Origin: Bacteroidales bacterium
GTDB taxonomy: Bacteria; Bacteroidota; Bacteroidia; Bacteroidales; UBA932
Assembly (NCBI GenBank): GCA_017962235.1
Contig: JAGCVS010000009.1
Location: 79,927 to 143,926, forward strand
DNA: 64,000 nucleotides
Direction of reading: 5' to 3'
Shown: one piece after another, positions 41,900 through 52,072 of the stretch
How positions within the stretch are numbered: position 1 is the first letter of the stretch
Layout of the letters: every line of letters starts with the position of its first letter
Made by a program: the position numbers and the translations under genes
Notes under the pieces: generated by a model
Seen by the model: only the letters and a program-made list of their open reading frames with translations
The model's database searches: none
What the model was told of the DNA's origin: nothing

Positions 41900-42359
41900 G
41901 GAAGTCTGGCGGGCAATCAAGTTCGTGCTCTTCTCGATGAGCGCAGGGCTTATCGAGATAGGTTCGTTCGCCCTTTTGAATGAATTCACCACATGGCGCT
42001 ACTGGCCGTGTTACCTGATAGCGCTCACCCTCTCTGTAATCTGGAACTTCGGGCTGAACCGCAAGTTCACTTTCCGCAGCAACGCCAACATCCCGCTGGC
42101 CTTTTTCAAGGTCATGTGCTACTATGCAGTGTTCACTCCGCTGAGCACTTGGGGCGGCGACTACCTTGCTGAGACCCTCCATTGGAATGAGTATCTCGTT
42201 ACTTTCCTCAACATGTTCGCAAACCTCGTTACCGAGTTCCTGTTCCAGCGTTACGTGGTATACGGGAAGAAGGTGGACAACAGAGAAGATATCAAGCCCA
42301 AGGAGGTTCAGGCAGAGAAGGAAGAAACAGAAGTAGAAATCAAGTCGATATGGGACTAA
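41892..42359 (+). CDS. GtrA family membrane protein
   Basis: A 155-residue protein with four predicted helices in the first 130 residues. It has the GtrA patterns WRAIKFVLFSMSAGLIEIGSFALLNEF and LSVIWNFGLNRKFTFRSN. GtrA proteins help flip undecaprenyl-linked sugars or modify cell-surface polysaccharides. The C-terminal 25 residues are charged and probably cytoplasmic. It overlaps the acyl-CoA ligase by eight bases and the following barrel gene by ten, so translation is coupled. Confidence 0.9.
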   Translation: MNKEVWRAIKFVLFSMSAGLIEIGSFALLNEFTTWRYWPCYLIALTLSVIWNFGLNRKFTFRSNANIPLAFFKVMCYYAVFTPLSTWGGDYLAETLHWNEYLVTFLNMFANLVTEFLFQRYVVYGKKVDNREDIKPKEVQAEKEETEVEIKSIWD

Positions 42360-43621
42360 AGAAGATAATTCTGGCGGCCCTCGCCGCGCTGTTGATATGC
42401 CCGGCTGCATTCGCCGGTGACGATGAAAAGGTAGAGGGGTGGAACTTTGGTGTGCTCCCGTGCGTGAGCTACAATTCCGACCTCGGACTCCAGTACGGGA
42501 TATGTGCCGATATCTTCAACTACGGCAAGATATTCCCCGATTACCGTCAGCGCATGTACGTAGAAGCATCGCGCTATACCGGCGGACAGACGCTGCTCCA
42601 TGGGCAGTTTGACTCCCGTTACCTGATTCCGGGCATCCGCACCACTTTCTCTGCCAGCTATCAGTTTGACCCGATGTTCCTCTTCTACGGTCTGAACGGT
42701 CTGGAGGCATACGACAAGACCTTGGATGCAAATAAGGACACCCGCACCGCCCGCTATGCCTACCGGCGCAGCATGGTGCGTATCCTGGCCGATTTTCAGG
42801 GTCAGATAGTTCCTCATCTGAACTGGGTTGGCGGCCTCTCGTTCTGGCACTACGGCATAGGTGATCTGCAGATGAAGGACTATGATGCCGAGAGCACGCT
42901 TTATTACAAGATGCGCGATGCAGGTGTGTTCACAGCCTCCGAGGCAGACGGCGGCAGCCGGCTGGAGATGAAGGCGGGCATGGTGTTTGACACCCGCGAC
43001 AACGAGTCCGCCCCCAACCGCGGCCTCTGGGCAGAGGCATATCTGAACGGTTCTCCCGATATCTTTGGCGACGGCTACAAGTATATCCGTCTGGCGGCTC
43101 ATCTGCGTCAGTACGTCTCTCTCTGGCCGGAGCGGATGGTGTTCGCATATCATCTGGCCTATCAGGGGGTAATCGCCGGACAGGCTCCGTTCTACAACCA
43201 GCAGAACATCAGCACACTGTTCCTGCGTCAGACTTGCACCGACGGCCTGGGCGGCATCAACACCGTCCGCGGCCTGTTGGCACAGAGACTGGTGGGCGAC
43301 AGCTACGCGTGGCTCAACTCCGAGCTCCGCATAAAGCTGTTAAGTTTCAGATTTATCGGGCAGAACTGGTACGTTGCCACCAACCCGCTGTTCGATGCCG
43401 GCATGGTGACCCGCCTGTACAAGGGAGACGAGCTGGCCGCGTTTTACGGCAGGCCGGTATCTGACTTGCAGAAGGAGGCTCTCATACTCCACTGCAGTGC
43501 CGGTGCGGGCCTCAAGCTGGTGATGAACGAGAACTTTATAATCTCTGCGGAATGGGCCAAGCCGTTTGAAAAGACCGACGGCGACAGCGCCCTTTATATA
43601 GCTTTGAACTATATTTTCTAA
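42350..43621 (+). CDS. Omp85-type outer-membrane barrel protein, paralogue A
   Basis: A 423-residue protein with a signal peptide (about 1-22, ending FAG) and beta strands to a C-terminal aromatic residue (LNYIF). GGINTVRGLLAQRLVGDSYAWLNSELRIKL is like the VRG/IRG lid-lock loop region of Omp85/surface-antigen barrels. DTRDNESAPNRGLWAEAYLNGS is also seen in such barrels. No POTRA domains precede the barrel. It is paralogous to the protein at 44828 along its whole length (for example DSRYLIPGIR versus DSKYLIPGMR). It is followed after three bases by a secreted hydrolase gene, so it may export or anchor a partner, or import products. The role is inferred. Confidence 0.82.
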   Translation: MGLKKIILAALAALLICPAAFAGDDEKVEGWNFGVLPCVSYNSDLGLQYGICADIFNYGKIFPDYRQRMYVEASRYTGGQTLLHGQFDSRYLIPGIRTTFSASYQFDPMFLFYGLNGLEAYDKTLDANKDTRTARYAYRRSMVRILADFQGQIVPHLNWVGGLSFWHYGIGDLQMKDYDAESTLYYKMRDAGVFTASEADGGSRLEMKAGMVFDTRDNESAPNRGLWAEAYLNGSPDIFGDGYKYIRLAAHLRQYVSLWPERMVFAYHLAYQGVIAGQAPFYNQQNISTLFLRQTCTDGLGGINTVRGLLAQRLVGDSYAWLNSELRIKLLSFRFIGQNWYVATNPLFDAGMVTRLYKGDELAAFYGRPVSDLQKEALILHCSAGAGLKLVMNENFIISAEWAKPFEKTDGDSALYIALNYIF

Positions 43622-43624
43622 GAT

Positions 43625-44491
43625 ATGAGAAAACTTGCTGCAATTGCACTTCTTTGCATGGCAGCCGTACAGGCGATGGGGCAGGAGTGCCCTTACCGCC
43701 TGCCAGAAGGTGCCGAGATGATGACCTTCACCTATGCTGTGAAAGGCGATGATACACTCTGCTTGGATTATTTCAGGATGAAAGGCGATACCACGCCGCG
43801 CCCCACCATGATTCTCTCATTCGGAGGCGGCTGGTGGACCGGCAGCCGGTATTCCATGGCTCCCGAGATGTATCTTCGCAAGGGTTTCAATGTCGCCTGC
43901 ATAGATTACCGCATCAGCCTGGAGCGCTTCATGTATGTCGACTCTACGGTGGACGGTTACAAGTATGTCCGCGCGATAACCCGTGCGGTAGAGGATACTT
44001 ACGATGCGACCCGCTTTTTGCTGGACCGCAGCGGGGAACTTGGCATAGACACCTCCCGCATCGTGCTGGCCGGCTGCAGCGCAGGCGCCATCAACTCCAT
44101 CATGGCTGAATATCTGCTTTGCAACGACGACCCCATCGCCACGTCGCGTCTGCCAGAAGGCTTCAACTACGGCGGATTGATTTCTGGCGCCGGCGGCGTG
44201 TGGAAGCTTGGCATGTCGCGTCCCGTATACAAGTGGGCGCCATGCCCGCACCTGTTTATCCACGGCACCGTGGATGATATAGTGCCGTTCGGGGAAAAAG
44301 TGGTGCCGGAGAGCAACTTTGGCTGCTGGGGGCCCAAGTGCCTTTCGGAGTACTTCAGCAAGATGGGCTGGCGATATGACACCTGGTTCATAGAAGGGAT
44401 GAACCATGACGCCGCGTCAATCCCGAGTTTGGCACCGGATGAGACAGAGGGAATAGCCCATATCTACAAGTTCCTGGACACGATTCAATAG
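43625..44491 (+). CDS. Secreted alpha/beta-hydrolase, esterase/lipase-like
   Basis: A 288-residue protein with a signal peptide (about 1-19). The alpha/beta-hydrolase features are the oxyanion segment LSFGGGWWTGSR, nucleophile elbow GCSAGA, acid region FIHGTVDDIVPF and a histidine in EGMNHDAA. Family members are esterases, lipases or peptidases. The GGGWW oxyanion motif is like that of carboxylesterases and feruloyl esterases. It is the last gene of the operon that starts with the acyltransferase-like gene at 39275. A perfect terminator follows immediately. Substrate inferred from context: acyl esters. Confidence 0.85.
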   Translation: MRKLAAIALLCMAAVQAMGQECPYRLPEGAEMMTFTYAVKGDDTLCLDYFRMKGDTTPRPTMILSFGGGWWTGSRYSMAPEMYLRKGFNVACIDYRISLERFMYVDSTVDGYKYVRAITRAVEDTYDATRFLLDRSGELGIDTSRIVLAGCSAGAINSIMAEYLLCNDDPIATSRLPEGFNYGGLISGAGGVWKLGMSRPVYKWAPCPHLFIHGTVDDIVPFGEKVVPESNFGCWGPKCLSEYFSKMGWRYDTWFIEGMNHDAASIPSLAPDETEGIAHIYKFLDTIQ

Positions 44492-44492
44492 A

Positions 44493-44535
44493 GAAACAAA
44501 AAAGCCAGTCCCCGAGGGGCTGGCTTTTTTGTTTC
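44493..44535. terminator. Bidirectional terminator
   Basis: GAAACAAAAAAGCCAG and its complement frame a CCCC/GGGG stem with a two-base loop. A-run on one side and T-run on the other serve both the rightward esterase gene and the leftward PLDc_N-like gene. Confidence 0.9.
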
Positions 44536-44547
44536 ATGCGCCAAGTG

Positions 44548-44733
44548 CTATTTGAACCACTTGGTGAGACGGTCCCTTGCAAATAGGAAATAGATGGCCA
44601 GGCCAATCCAGCTGGTGGCCAGTACTATGATCGCGGTGATAATCTTGCCCACCAGCGAGATGGGTTTGTTGATGATGTCAAAAACGGCGATGATAGAGAG
44701 AACTACGCCGACGATGTAAATAATTGTTGCCAT
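44548..44733 (-). CDS. Small PLDc_N-like membrane protein
   Basis: A 61-residue protein with two membrane helices (about 3-20 and 30-50). It ends with SWIGLAIYFLFARDRLTKWFK, a pattern seen in the PLDc_N domain that precedes cardiolipin synthase catalytic domains but is also found alone. As a stand-alone protein its role is unknown. It is divergent from the barrel gene at 44828 and convergent to the esterase gene. Confidence 0.75.
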   Translation of the reverse strand: MATIIYIVGVVLSIIAVFDIINKPISLVGKIITAIIVLATSWIGLAIYFLFARDRLTKWFK

Positions 44734-44764
44734 ATCGTTTATTTAATCTATGTTGGTCAAATGG

Positions 44765-44796
44765 TTTGGTAAACTTAACAATAATTCGTATATTTG
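44765..44796 (+). promoter_or_regulatory. Promoter of the barrel-hydrolase-glpKF operon
   Basis: TTTG (44765-44768) and TATATTTG (44789-44796) are separated by 20 bases, a near-ideal Bacteroidetes promoter. The start codon of the first gene is at 44828. Confidence 0.72.
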
Positions 44797-44827
44797 AAAA
44801 ATATGACACATATTTAATCAAAAAATA

Positions 44828-46189
44828 ATGAAAAAACTTACTATCATCACTCTGCTTCTTGCATTGTCACTCAGTGCCTTTGCTCAGGAAGAAAAAGAAA
44901 TTAAGAAGGGCTGGAGCTTTGGTCTGCTCCCCACCGCAACCTTCTCTGCCGATAATGGCTTCCAGGCCGGTGCTTTCGGTGACGTCTACAACTATGGCGA
45001 CGGAACAACTTACCCCGATCCGCTGCATAAAATCAGTTGGGAGGCATCTTACTTCCTCAAGAGTCACCGTACCCGTCTTTACCTGGCATACGACTCCAAG
45101 TATCTGATTCCCGGTATGCGTGTAAATGCATCCGTGACATATATGAACGACCCCCTGTACAGCTTCTGGGGCTTCAACGGCCCGGCTGCATACGACTCGG
45201 GCACACCTCAGAGCTTCACCTCTGTAGACTATGCTCTCTGGGGCAACCGCAATCTCAATCCCAATATCAATTACTACGGCATGAGTCGTCAGATGCTCCG
45301 TATCCTTGCCAACGTTCAGGGACGTATCGCAGACCACTTGAACTGGGCTGCCGGCGTCAACTTCTGGAACTGGAACCTCGATGACATGAAGGATAACAGT
45401 GATGTCAAGTACGACAACGACATCACTCTCTATAAGTACTATCAGAGAATCGGCGCCATCAAGGCAGACGAGGCAAAGGGCGGTACTGCACTTGAGCTGA
45501 ATGCCGGCCTGGTATATGATACCCGCGACATTGAGGCTGCTCCTAACCGCGGTATCTGGGCAGAGGCGTATTTGAACGGAAACGTGCTTGACCACAGATA
45601 TCTGAAAGCCTGCGTTTATTTCCGTAACTACATCAGTATCCCGTTTGGCTTCAAGGTTGGCGACCCCGTGTTTGCATACCGTCTGGCATGGCAGCATACC
45701 ATTGCCGGTGAGACTCCGTTCTACATGATTCAGAACAACCCCCTGCTTGTGCAGCGCAACATGATTTCAGAGGGCTTTGGCAGCAGCAACACCATCCGCG
45801 GTCTCCGCGAGAACCGCATTCTGGCAGAGGGTATGGCATGGGCCAACACAGAACTCCGTGTAAAACTCGTGAAGTTTACCCTTGCAAAGCAGTATTTCTA
45901 CATTGCAGTGAATCCGTTCTTCGATGCAGGTATCATCACCAAGCCTTACCGTGCTGATGTCCTCGACAAAGCTATGTACGATCCTAACCTCTTAGGCATC
46001 ATTGGCTACAATGGTACCAATCAGGTATATGATCCCAGCAGAACCAAAGATCTCGTTTACAGCGCCGGCGCCGGCCTCAAGATTGCGATGAACCAGAACT
46101 TCATCGTGTCCGCCGATTTTGCAAGGTGCTTCACTCCCGGCCTGGAGGCCGGTCTCTGGATTGGTATCGGTATCAACTATCAGTTCTAA
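44828..46189 (+). CDS. Omp85-type outer-membrane barrel protein, paralogue B
   Basis: A 453-residue protein, paralogous to the product at 42350. It has a signal peptide (about 1-20, ending FAQ) and the same sequence of motifs: GWSFGLLPTATFSADNGFQ, DSKYLIPGMR, DTRDIEAAPNRGIWAEAYLNG, the loop region SNTIRGLRENRILAEGMAWANTELRVKL and a C-terminal INYQF. No POTRA domain. It begins a new operon and is followed within eight bases by a lipoprotein hydrolase and then glpK and glpF. The duplication of a barrel-hydrolase pair is discussed in the findings. Confidence 0.82.
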   Translation: MKKLTIITLLLALSLSAFAQEEKEIKKGWSFGLLPTATFSADNGFQAGAFGDVYNYGDGTTYPDPLHKISWEASYFLKSHRTRLYLAYDSKYLIPGMRVNASVTYMNDPLYSFWGFNGPAAYDSGTPQSFTSVDYALWGNRNLNPNINYYGMSRQMLRILANVQGRIADHLNWAAGVNFWNWNLDDMKDNSDVKYDNDITLYKYYQRIGAIKADEAKGGTALELNAGLVYDTRDIEAAPNRGIWAEAYLNGNVLDHRYLKACVYFRNYISIPFGFKVGDPVFAYRLAWQHTIAGETPFYMIQNNPLLVQRNMISEGFGSSNTIRGLRENRILAEGMAWANTELRVKLVKFTLAKQYFYIAVNPFFDAGIITKPYRADVLDKAMYDPNLLGIIGYNGTNQVYDPSRTKDLVYSAGAGLKIAMNQNFIVSADFARCFTPGLEAGLWIGIGINYQF

Positions 46190-46197
46190 TGGCCGCT

Positions 46198-47166
46198 ATG
46201 AAAAAGATTTTCCGTCTCGTCGCCATTGTGCTGATGGCCCTTTCTCTTCAGAGCTGCCTGGCAGGAAAGTTTATGTGCAACTATGCCCTCAAGCCCACTC
46301 CCCACGGTGTGGACGACATAGAGCGCACCCGTCACAAAGCCGATTCACTGATGCCCGGAAGTACTGCCTGGTACGACGGCCTCAAGGCTGACGGCCTTCT
46401 CAAGGATACCACTATCATAGGTTTGAACAACAAGAAGATTCACGCCTGCTTTGTGCCCGCCGCCAATCCCGCAAAGGCAAAGGGTACCGCCATTGTGGTG
46501 CACGGCTATACCGACAACCACTATGTGTTCCTCTACCTGGTGCGTATGTATCGTGATGACCTGAACTATAACGTGCTCTTCCCGGATCTGCAGTATCACG
46601 GCTATTCTGAGGGTGACGCAGTGCAGATGGGCTGGCTGGACCGTCTCGATTTGGAGAAATGGATAGATGTGGCCCATAATGTCTTCAACGACGACTTTAT
46701 GGTGCTCCACGGCGTATCGATGGGCGCAGCCACGGTTATGATGGCCAGCGGCGACCCGCTGCCGGAGTATGTCCGCTGCTTTGTGGAGGACTGCGGTTAT
46801 TCGTCTGTCTGGGATCAGTTCAAGACCAATCTTCACGACAGCTTCCACCTCCCTCCGTTCCCTATCCTCAACAGTGCCAGCATTGTGTGCAAGAACCGCT
46901 ATGGCTGGGGATTCAAAGAGGCTTCTTCTGTTAAGCAGCTGGCCAAGTGCGATCGCCCTATGTATTTCATCCACGGCGATGCGGACGATTTTGTCCCCTT
47001 CGAGCACCTTTGGAAGAATTTTGCTGCCAAGACCCACGGCTATAAAGAGTACTGGGCTGTGCCCGGTGCTGTGCACGCCAACTCTTTTGCAAAATATCCC
47101 GAAGAGTACAAGGCCCGCGTAGAGGACTTCCTCAACAGGGTACACGGCTTGATGAAAAAGAAATAA
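46198..47166 (+). CDS. Alpha/beta-hydrolase lipoprotein
   Basis: A 322-residue protein with a lipoprotein signal peptide ([19 protein letters not shown], lipobox LQSC). Its alpha/beta-hydrolase core shows [14 protein letters not shown] (oxyanion), nucleophile [12 protein letters not shown], acid [12 protein letters not shown] and histidine PGAVHANSF. It resembles BAAT/acyl-ester or serine aminopeptidase S33-like hydrolases. An in-frame ATG at 46189 overlaps the previous stop; 46198 gives a proper signal peptide. It is four bases from glpK in the same operon. That supports, by context only, an esterase or lipase that releases glycerol. Confidence 0.86.
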   Translation: MKKIFRLVAIVLMALSLQSCLAGKFMCNYALKPTPHGVDDIERTRHKADSLMPGSTAWYDGLKADGLLKDTTIIGLNNKKIHACFVPAANPAKAKGTAIVVHGYTDNHYVFLYLVRMYRDDLNYNVLFPDLQYHGYSEGDAVQMGWLDRLDLEKWIDVAHNVFNDDFMVLHGVSMGAATVMMASGDPLPEYVRCFVEDCGYSSVWDQFKTNLHDSFHLPPFPILNSASIVCKNRYGWGFKEASSVKQLAKCDRPMYFIHGDADDFVPFEHLWKNFAAKTHGYKEYWAVPGAVHANSFAKYPEEYKARVEDFLNRVHGLMKKK

Positions 47167-47170
47167 TAAA

Positions 47171-48652
<1,482 letters not shown>

Positions 48653-48655
48653 ATC

Positions 48656-49393
48656 ATGACACAATACATCTTTGAATTCATAGGCACTCTGGTGCTGGTA
48701 CTTTTGGGCGACGGCGTATGCGCCGCCACATCACTTAAATTCTGCAAGGCAAAGGGCGCAGGCTGGGTTGTAATAGCACTCGGCTGGGGTCTGGCCGTTA
48801 TGATGGGTGTGCTTATCGCAGGTCCCGTATCGGGCGCTCACCTGAATCCAGCCGTAAGTGTGGGACTTGCCATCGCCGGCAAGTTCGAGTGGGCTCTGGT
48901 GCCGGGTTATATCATCGCCCAGATGTTGGGCGGCTTTATTGGCGCCGTGCTGGTATGGATTTATTACAAGGATCACTATAAGGCTACCGCAGACGAGCCC
49001 GATACAATCCTGGGTACTTTCTGCACCATGCCGGCTATAAAGAACGGCTGGCGCAACTTCCTTTGCGAGGCCATCGGCACTTGCCTGTTGGTATTCGTGA
49101 TTCTGGCCCTCGGCACAAAGGGTAATGCATTCGCCATTGGTGAAACAGCTCTCGGTACCGGTGCGCTTGGCTCCTGGCCCGTAACCTGCCTGATTATGTC
49201 CATTGGTATGTCACTGGGTGCAACTACAGGTTATGCAATCAACCCCGCGCGTGACCTCAGTCCCCGTCTGGCACATGCTCTGCTGCCCATAAAGGGCAAA
49301 CGCGACAGCGGCTGGTGGTACGCATGGGTACCCGTCGTGGGTCCAATGGTGGGCTGCGCTATGGCCGCCGGCCTCTTCCTGCTGGTGTTCTAA
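48656..49393 (+). CDS. glpF: Glycerol facilitator (aquaglyceroporin)
   Basis: A 245-residue MIP-family channel with six helices and two NPA half-helices, SGAHLNPAVSVG and GYAINPARDLSPRL. The aspartate after the second NPAR is diagnostic of glycerol-conducting members. It lets glycerol across the inner membrane to GlpK, encoded just upstream. It is the last gene of the operon 44828-49393, which ends in a strong terminator. Confidence 0.95.
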   Translation: MTQYIFEFIGTLVLVLLGDGVCAATSLKFCKAKGAGWVVIALGWGLAVMMGVLIAGPVSGAHLNPAVSVGLAIAGKFEWALVPGYIIAQMLGGFIGAVLVWIYYKDHYKATADEPDTILGTFCTMPAIKNGWRNFLCEAIGTCLLVFVILALGTKGNAFAIGETALGTGALGSWPVTCLIMSIGMSLGATTGYAINPARDLSPRLAHALLPIKGKRDSGWWYAWVPVVGPMVGCAMAAGLFLLVF

Positions 49394-49412
49394 GACACGT
49401 CAGTCTGAAAAC

Positions 49413-49446
49413 GAAAAGCCTGCTTGCGAAATGCGAGCAGGCTTTT
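49413..49446. terminator. Terminator between glpF and glpT
   Basis: AAAAGCCTGCTTGC (49413-49426) pairs with GCGAGCAGGCTTTT (49432-49445) with one wobble and a T-run. It can serve both the rightward glpKF operon and the leftward glpT operon. Confidence 0.88.
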
Positions 49447-49465
49447 TCTTGTATACGGATTCGAA

Positions 49466-50839
49466 CTATTTCCGCCTTTCTTCCGTCAGGGTGAGGCCCA
49501 TAAAGAAGATGGCCAGCAGGCAGGCGGCTACCAGCATGGCGAATGTCCAGCCCCAGCCGGCGTTTTGAGCCACCAGGCCGATTATTGTATTGGCCAGGAT
49601 GAATGTTCCCAGGAAGTAGCCGAAGAAGCCCGTGAGGCCGGCGGCGGTACCGGCTGCATTCTTGGGGGCAAGGTCAAGTGCCTGTACACCGATGAGCATC
49701 ACGGGACCGTAGATGAAGAAGCCGATGCCTATCAGGCTGATGATGACCACAGTGAGGTTGTCTATGAACATCCAGTAGAGCACCACGAAAATGAGCACCA
49801 GCGCCATAAAGATCATTGTGGGCAGTGCCCGGCGACCGTGGAACAGCTTGTCCGAGAGCCAGCCGCACAGCAGAGTGCCGGGGATGGCGGCAAATTCGTA
49901 TGCAAAGTAGGCCCAGCCGGCGCTCTTGAGGTCGATGCCCTTCTCGGTGAGAATTGTCGGCGCCCAGTCAAGGCAGCCGTAGCGCACCATATATACGAAT
50001 GCGTTGCTCAGTGCTATGAACCACAGGAACTTGTTGTTGAGCACGTAGTGGAACAGAATCTCCTTGGTGGTGAGGGTGGTCTCGTGCTTCTCTGAGTAGT
50101 TCTTGGGGTAGTCGTTGCGCCATGCCTCAACCGACTGCAGGCCGCAGGACTGCGGCGTGTCGCGCAGCAGTATGTATGCCAGCAGGGCAATGAACAGCGC
50201 CACCGCAGCCGGGAAGGCGAAGGTGCCGATAAGGAAGTAGAGCTCACTGTGGCTGCCGTAGAACCAGCTGCCGAACCAAGCAGCGCCGTAAGTGGCCATA
50301 GGGCCTACAAGCGCGCCGCCCACGTTGTGGGCGCAGTTCCAGATGCTCATCATGGTGCCCCGTTCGCCGGGAGAGAACCAGTGCGTCATCACACGGCCGC
50401 AGGGAGGCCATCCCATGCCGTTAAACCATCCCACTAAGGCGTTGAGCACGCCCATAACAATAATGGCCCAGGTCTTGTGCTCCGCCCCAATCCACTGGAT
50501 GGGGACAATCATAAAGCACATTGAGATGGCGGTGAGAATCAGCCCCAGAGGGAGGAAAGCGCGCGCATTGGAGCGGTCTGAGACACTGCCCATCAAGAAC
50601 TTGGACAGGGCGTATGCGGCGGCGTTCAGACCCAGAACGAAGCCCAGCTCGGTCTTCTCGAACCCCAGTGGAGCCATCGCGGGGATGGCCATGGAGAGGT
50701 TCTTGCGCACCAGGTAGAATCCGGCGTAGCCTATGAAGGCTCCCAGGAATACCTGGAGCCTGAGCCGTTTGTATTTCGCATCAGCTGCGGGACCGGTCTC
50801 GGTCGGTTTGTAAGCAGGTTGTTGTAGGAATTTGAGCAT
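49466..50839 (-). CDS. glpT: Glycerol-3-phosphate transporter
   Basis: A 457-residue MFS protein of the organophosphate:phosphate antiporter family, with 12 helices. GYAGFYLVRKNLSMAIPAM, FLMGSVSDRSNARAFLPLGL and WPPCGRVMTHWFSPGERGTMMSIWNCAHNVGG are diagnostic of GlpT. It imports sn-glycerol-3-phosphate in exchange for phosphate. It follows glpC after six bases and ends the leftward operon. Confidence 0.95.
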   Translation of the reverse strand: MLKFLQQPAYKPTETGPAADAKYKRLRLQVFLGAFIGYAGFYLVRKNLSMAIPAMAPLGFEKTELGFVLGLNAAAYALSKFLMGSVSDRSNARAFLPLGLILTAISMCFMIVPIQWIGAEHKTWAIIVMGVLNALVGWFNGMGWPPCGRVMTHWFSPGERGTMMSIWNCAHNVGGALVGPMATYGAAWFGSWFYGSHSELYFLIGTFAFPAAVALFIALLAYILLRDTPQSCGLQSVEAWRNDYPKNYSEKHETTLTTKEILFHYVLNNKFLWFIALSNAFVYMVRYGCLDWAPTILTEKGIDLKSAGWAYFAYEFAAIPGTLLCGWLSDKLFHGRRALPTMIFMALVLIFVVLYWMFIDNLTVVIISLIGIGFFIYGPVMLIGVQALDLAPKNAAGTAAGLTGFFGYFLGTFILANTIIGLVAQNAGWGWTFAMLVAACLLAIFFMGLTLTEERRK

Positions 50840-50845
50840 ATCGTA

Positions 50846-52072
50846 TTACTTTTCTTTTTCGTATTCAATTGCCTCTGCCAGAATTGATATCGGGTTCATC
50901 ACGGTATATCCGGTGGACATCTCTATCTGCCATTTGCAGGTCTCGCAGTCGCAGGCCACCACATCGGGATTGACTGACTTTATCTGGTCGAAGAGCGGCT
51001 GACCGATGGCCTGGGAGGCCTCGTAGTTCTCCCGTTTGAAACCGTAGGTGCCGGCGATACCGCAGCAGGCGGAATCCAGCATGGTGAATTCTACGCCAGG
51101 GATCATCCTCAGCAGTTTCTCCGAGAACACGCCCCAGCCCAGTTTTTCCATGTGGCAGGGGGTGTGGTAAGCCACCTTCTTCTTGTAGTCTGGTTTGAAG
51201 CGCAGCGTGGCGCCTTTCTCCAGCTTCTCGTATATATATCGGGTGGCCATCATCACAAAGTCGCGTACCCCGGAGTTGTCTACTCCAAGCAGTGACGGAT
51301 ACTCGTCGCGGAGAGTCAGCGTGCAGGAAGAGGAGGTGGTGAGCACCATGAGCCCTTTGTCAACCGCCTTTGAAAGCACCTCCACGTTGTGGGTGGCGTG
51401 CTTGGTGGCCTCTGTCTTCATCCCGTTTGTTATCATGGCGATGCCGCAGCACTTCTCCTTGTCCAACAGCTGGACGCCCACGCCCAGTGCATTGAGAATC
51501 TTTACCAGATGCTTGCCCAGCTTGGGATAGTTGTAGTTGACATAGCAGCCGTGGAAATATGCCACCTGTTCGCTGAAAGCCGCCTGCTCCTTTTCGTGAC
51601 GGCCCATCCAGAATTCAAAACTGTATGGGCTGTATTTTGGGAAAGTACGCCGATGGTCAATCTTGAACATCGCATCCATCATGGTCTTGGTCACGCCCAG
51701 ACCGGTAACGGCGTTGGCTATCGGAGCCACCGGGCGTGCCAGGCGCCCCATGAAGTCGGTGGAAGCCAACAGCCGGTCGCGCCATTTCACGGGGGCGTTG
51801 TCGTATTTGATGCGTGCCGCCTGAATCAGGTCGGCCACCTTCACGCCGGAGGGGCATGCCACCTCGCACCGCTTGCAGTTCAGGCAGTATTTAAGTGCAT
51901 AATTGAAGAAGAACGGGTCCTTGAGCCGCAACCGCTCGCCGTCGGGGCCAGCCTGCTTGGGTCCGGGATAGAGAGGATTTACCTGCAGAACAGGGCAGTA
52001 GGCGGTGCACACGGTGCACTTCATGCACTCTTCAAAGTTGTGCGAGCTTGAGGTATATTCTTGCAGTTTCAT
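50846..52072 (-). CDS. glpC: Anaerobic glycerol-3-phosphate dehydrogenase subunit C
   Basis: GlpC anchors the GlpAB dimer at the membrane and passes electrons to menaquinone. The 408-residue protein has two 4Fe-4S ferredoxin motifs near the N-terminus, CMKCTVCTAYCP and CLNCKRCEVACP. Two CCG domains follow, seen as ECCGIAM-like KCCGIAMITNG and ACCGIAGTYGFKREN. Its start overlaps the glpB stop by four bases (ATGA), so the two are translationally coupled. Confidence 0.96.
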   Translation of the reverse strand: MKLQEYTSSSHNFEECMKCTVCTAYCPVLQVNPLYPGPKQAGPDGERLRLKDPFFFNYALKYCLNCKRCEVACPSGVKVADLIQAARIKYDNAPVKWRDRLLASTDFMGRLARPVAPIANAVTGLGVTKTMMDAMFKIDHRRTFPKYSPYSFEFWMGRHEKEQAAFSEQVAYFHGCYVNYNYPKLGKHLVKILNALGVGVQLLDKEKCCGIAMITNGMKTEATKHATHNVEVLSKAVDKGLMVLTTSSSCTLTLRDEYPSLLGVDNSGVRDFVMMATRYIYEKLEKGATLRFKPDYKKKVAYHTPCHMEKLGWGVFSEKLLRMIPGVEFTMLDSACCGIAGTYGFKRENYEASQAIGQPLFDQIKSVNPDVVACDCETCKWQIEMSTGYTVMNPISILAEAIEYEKEK

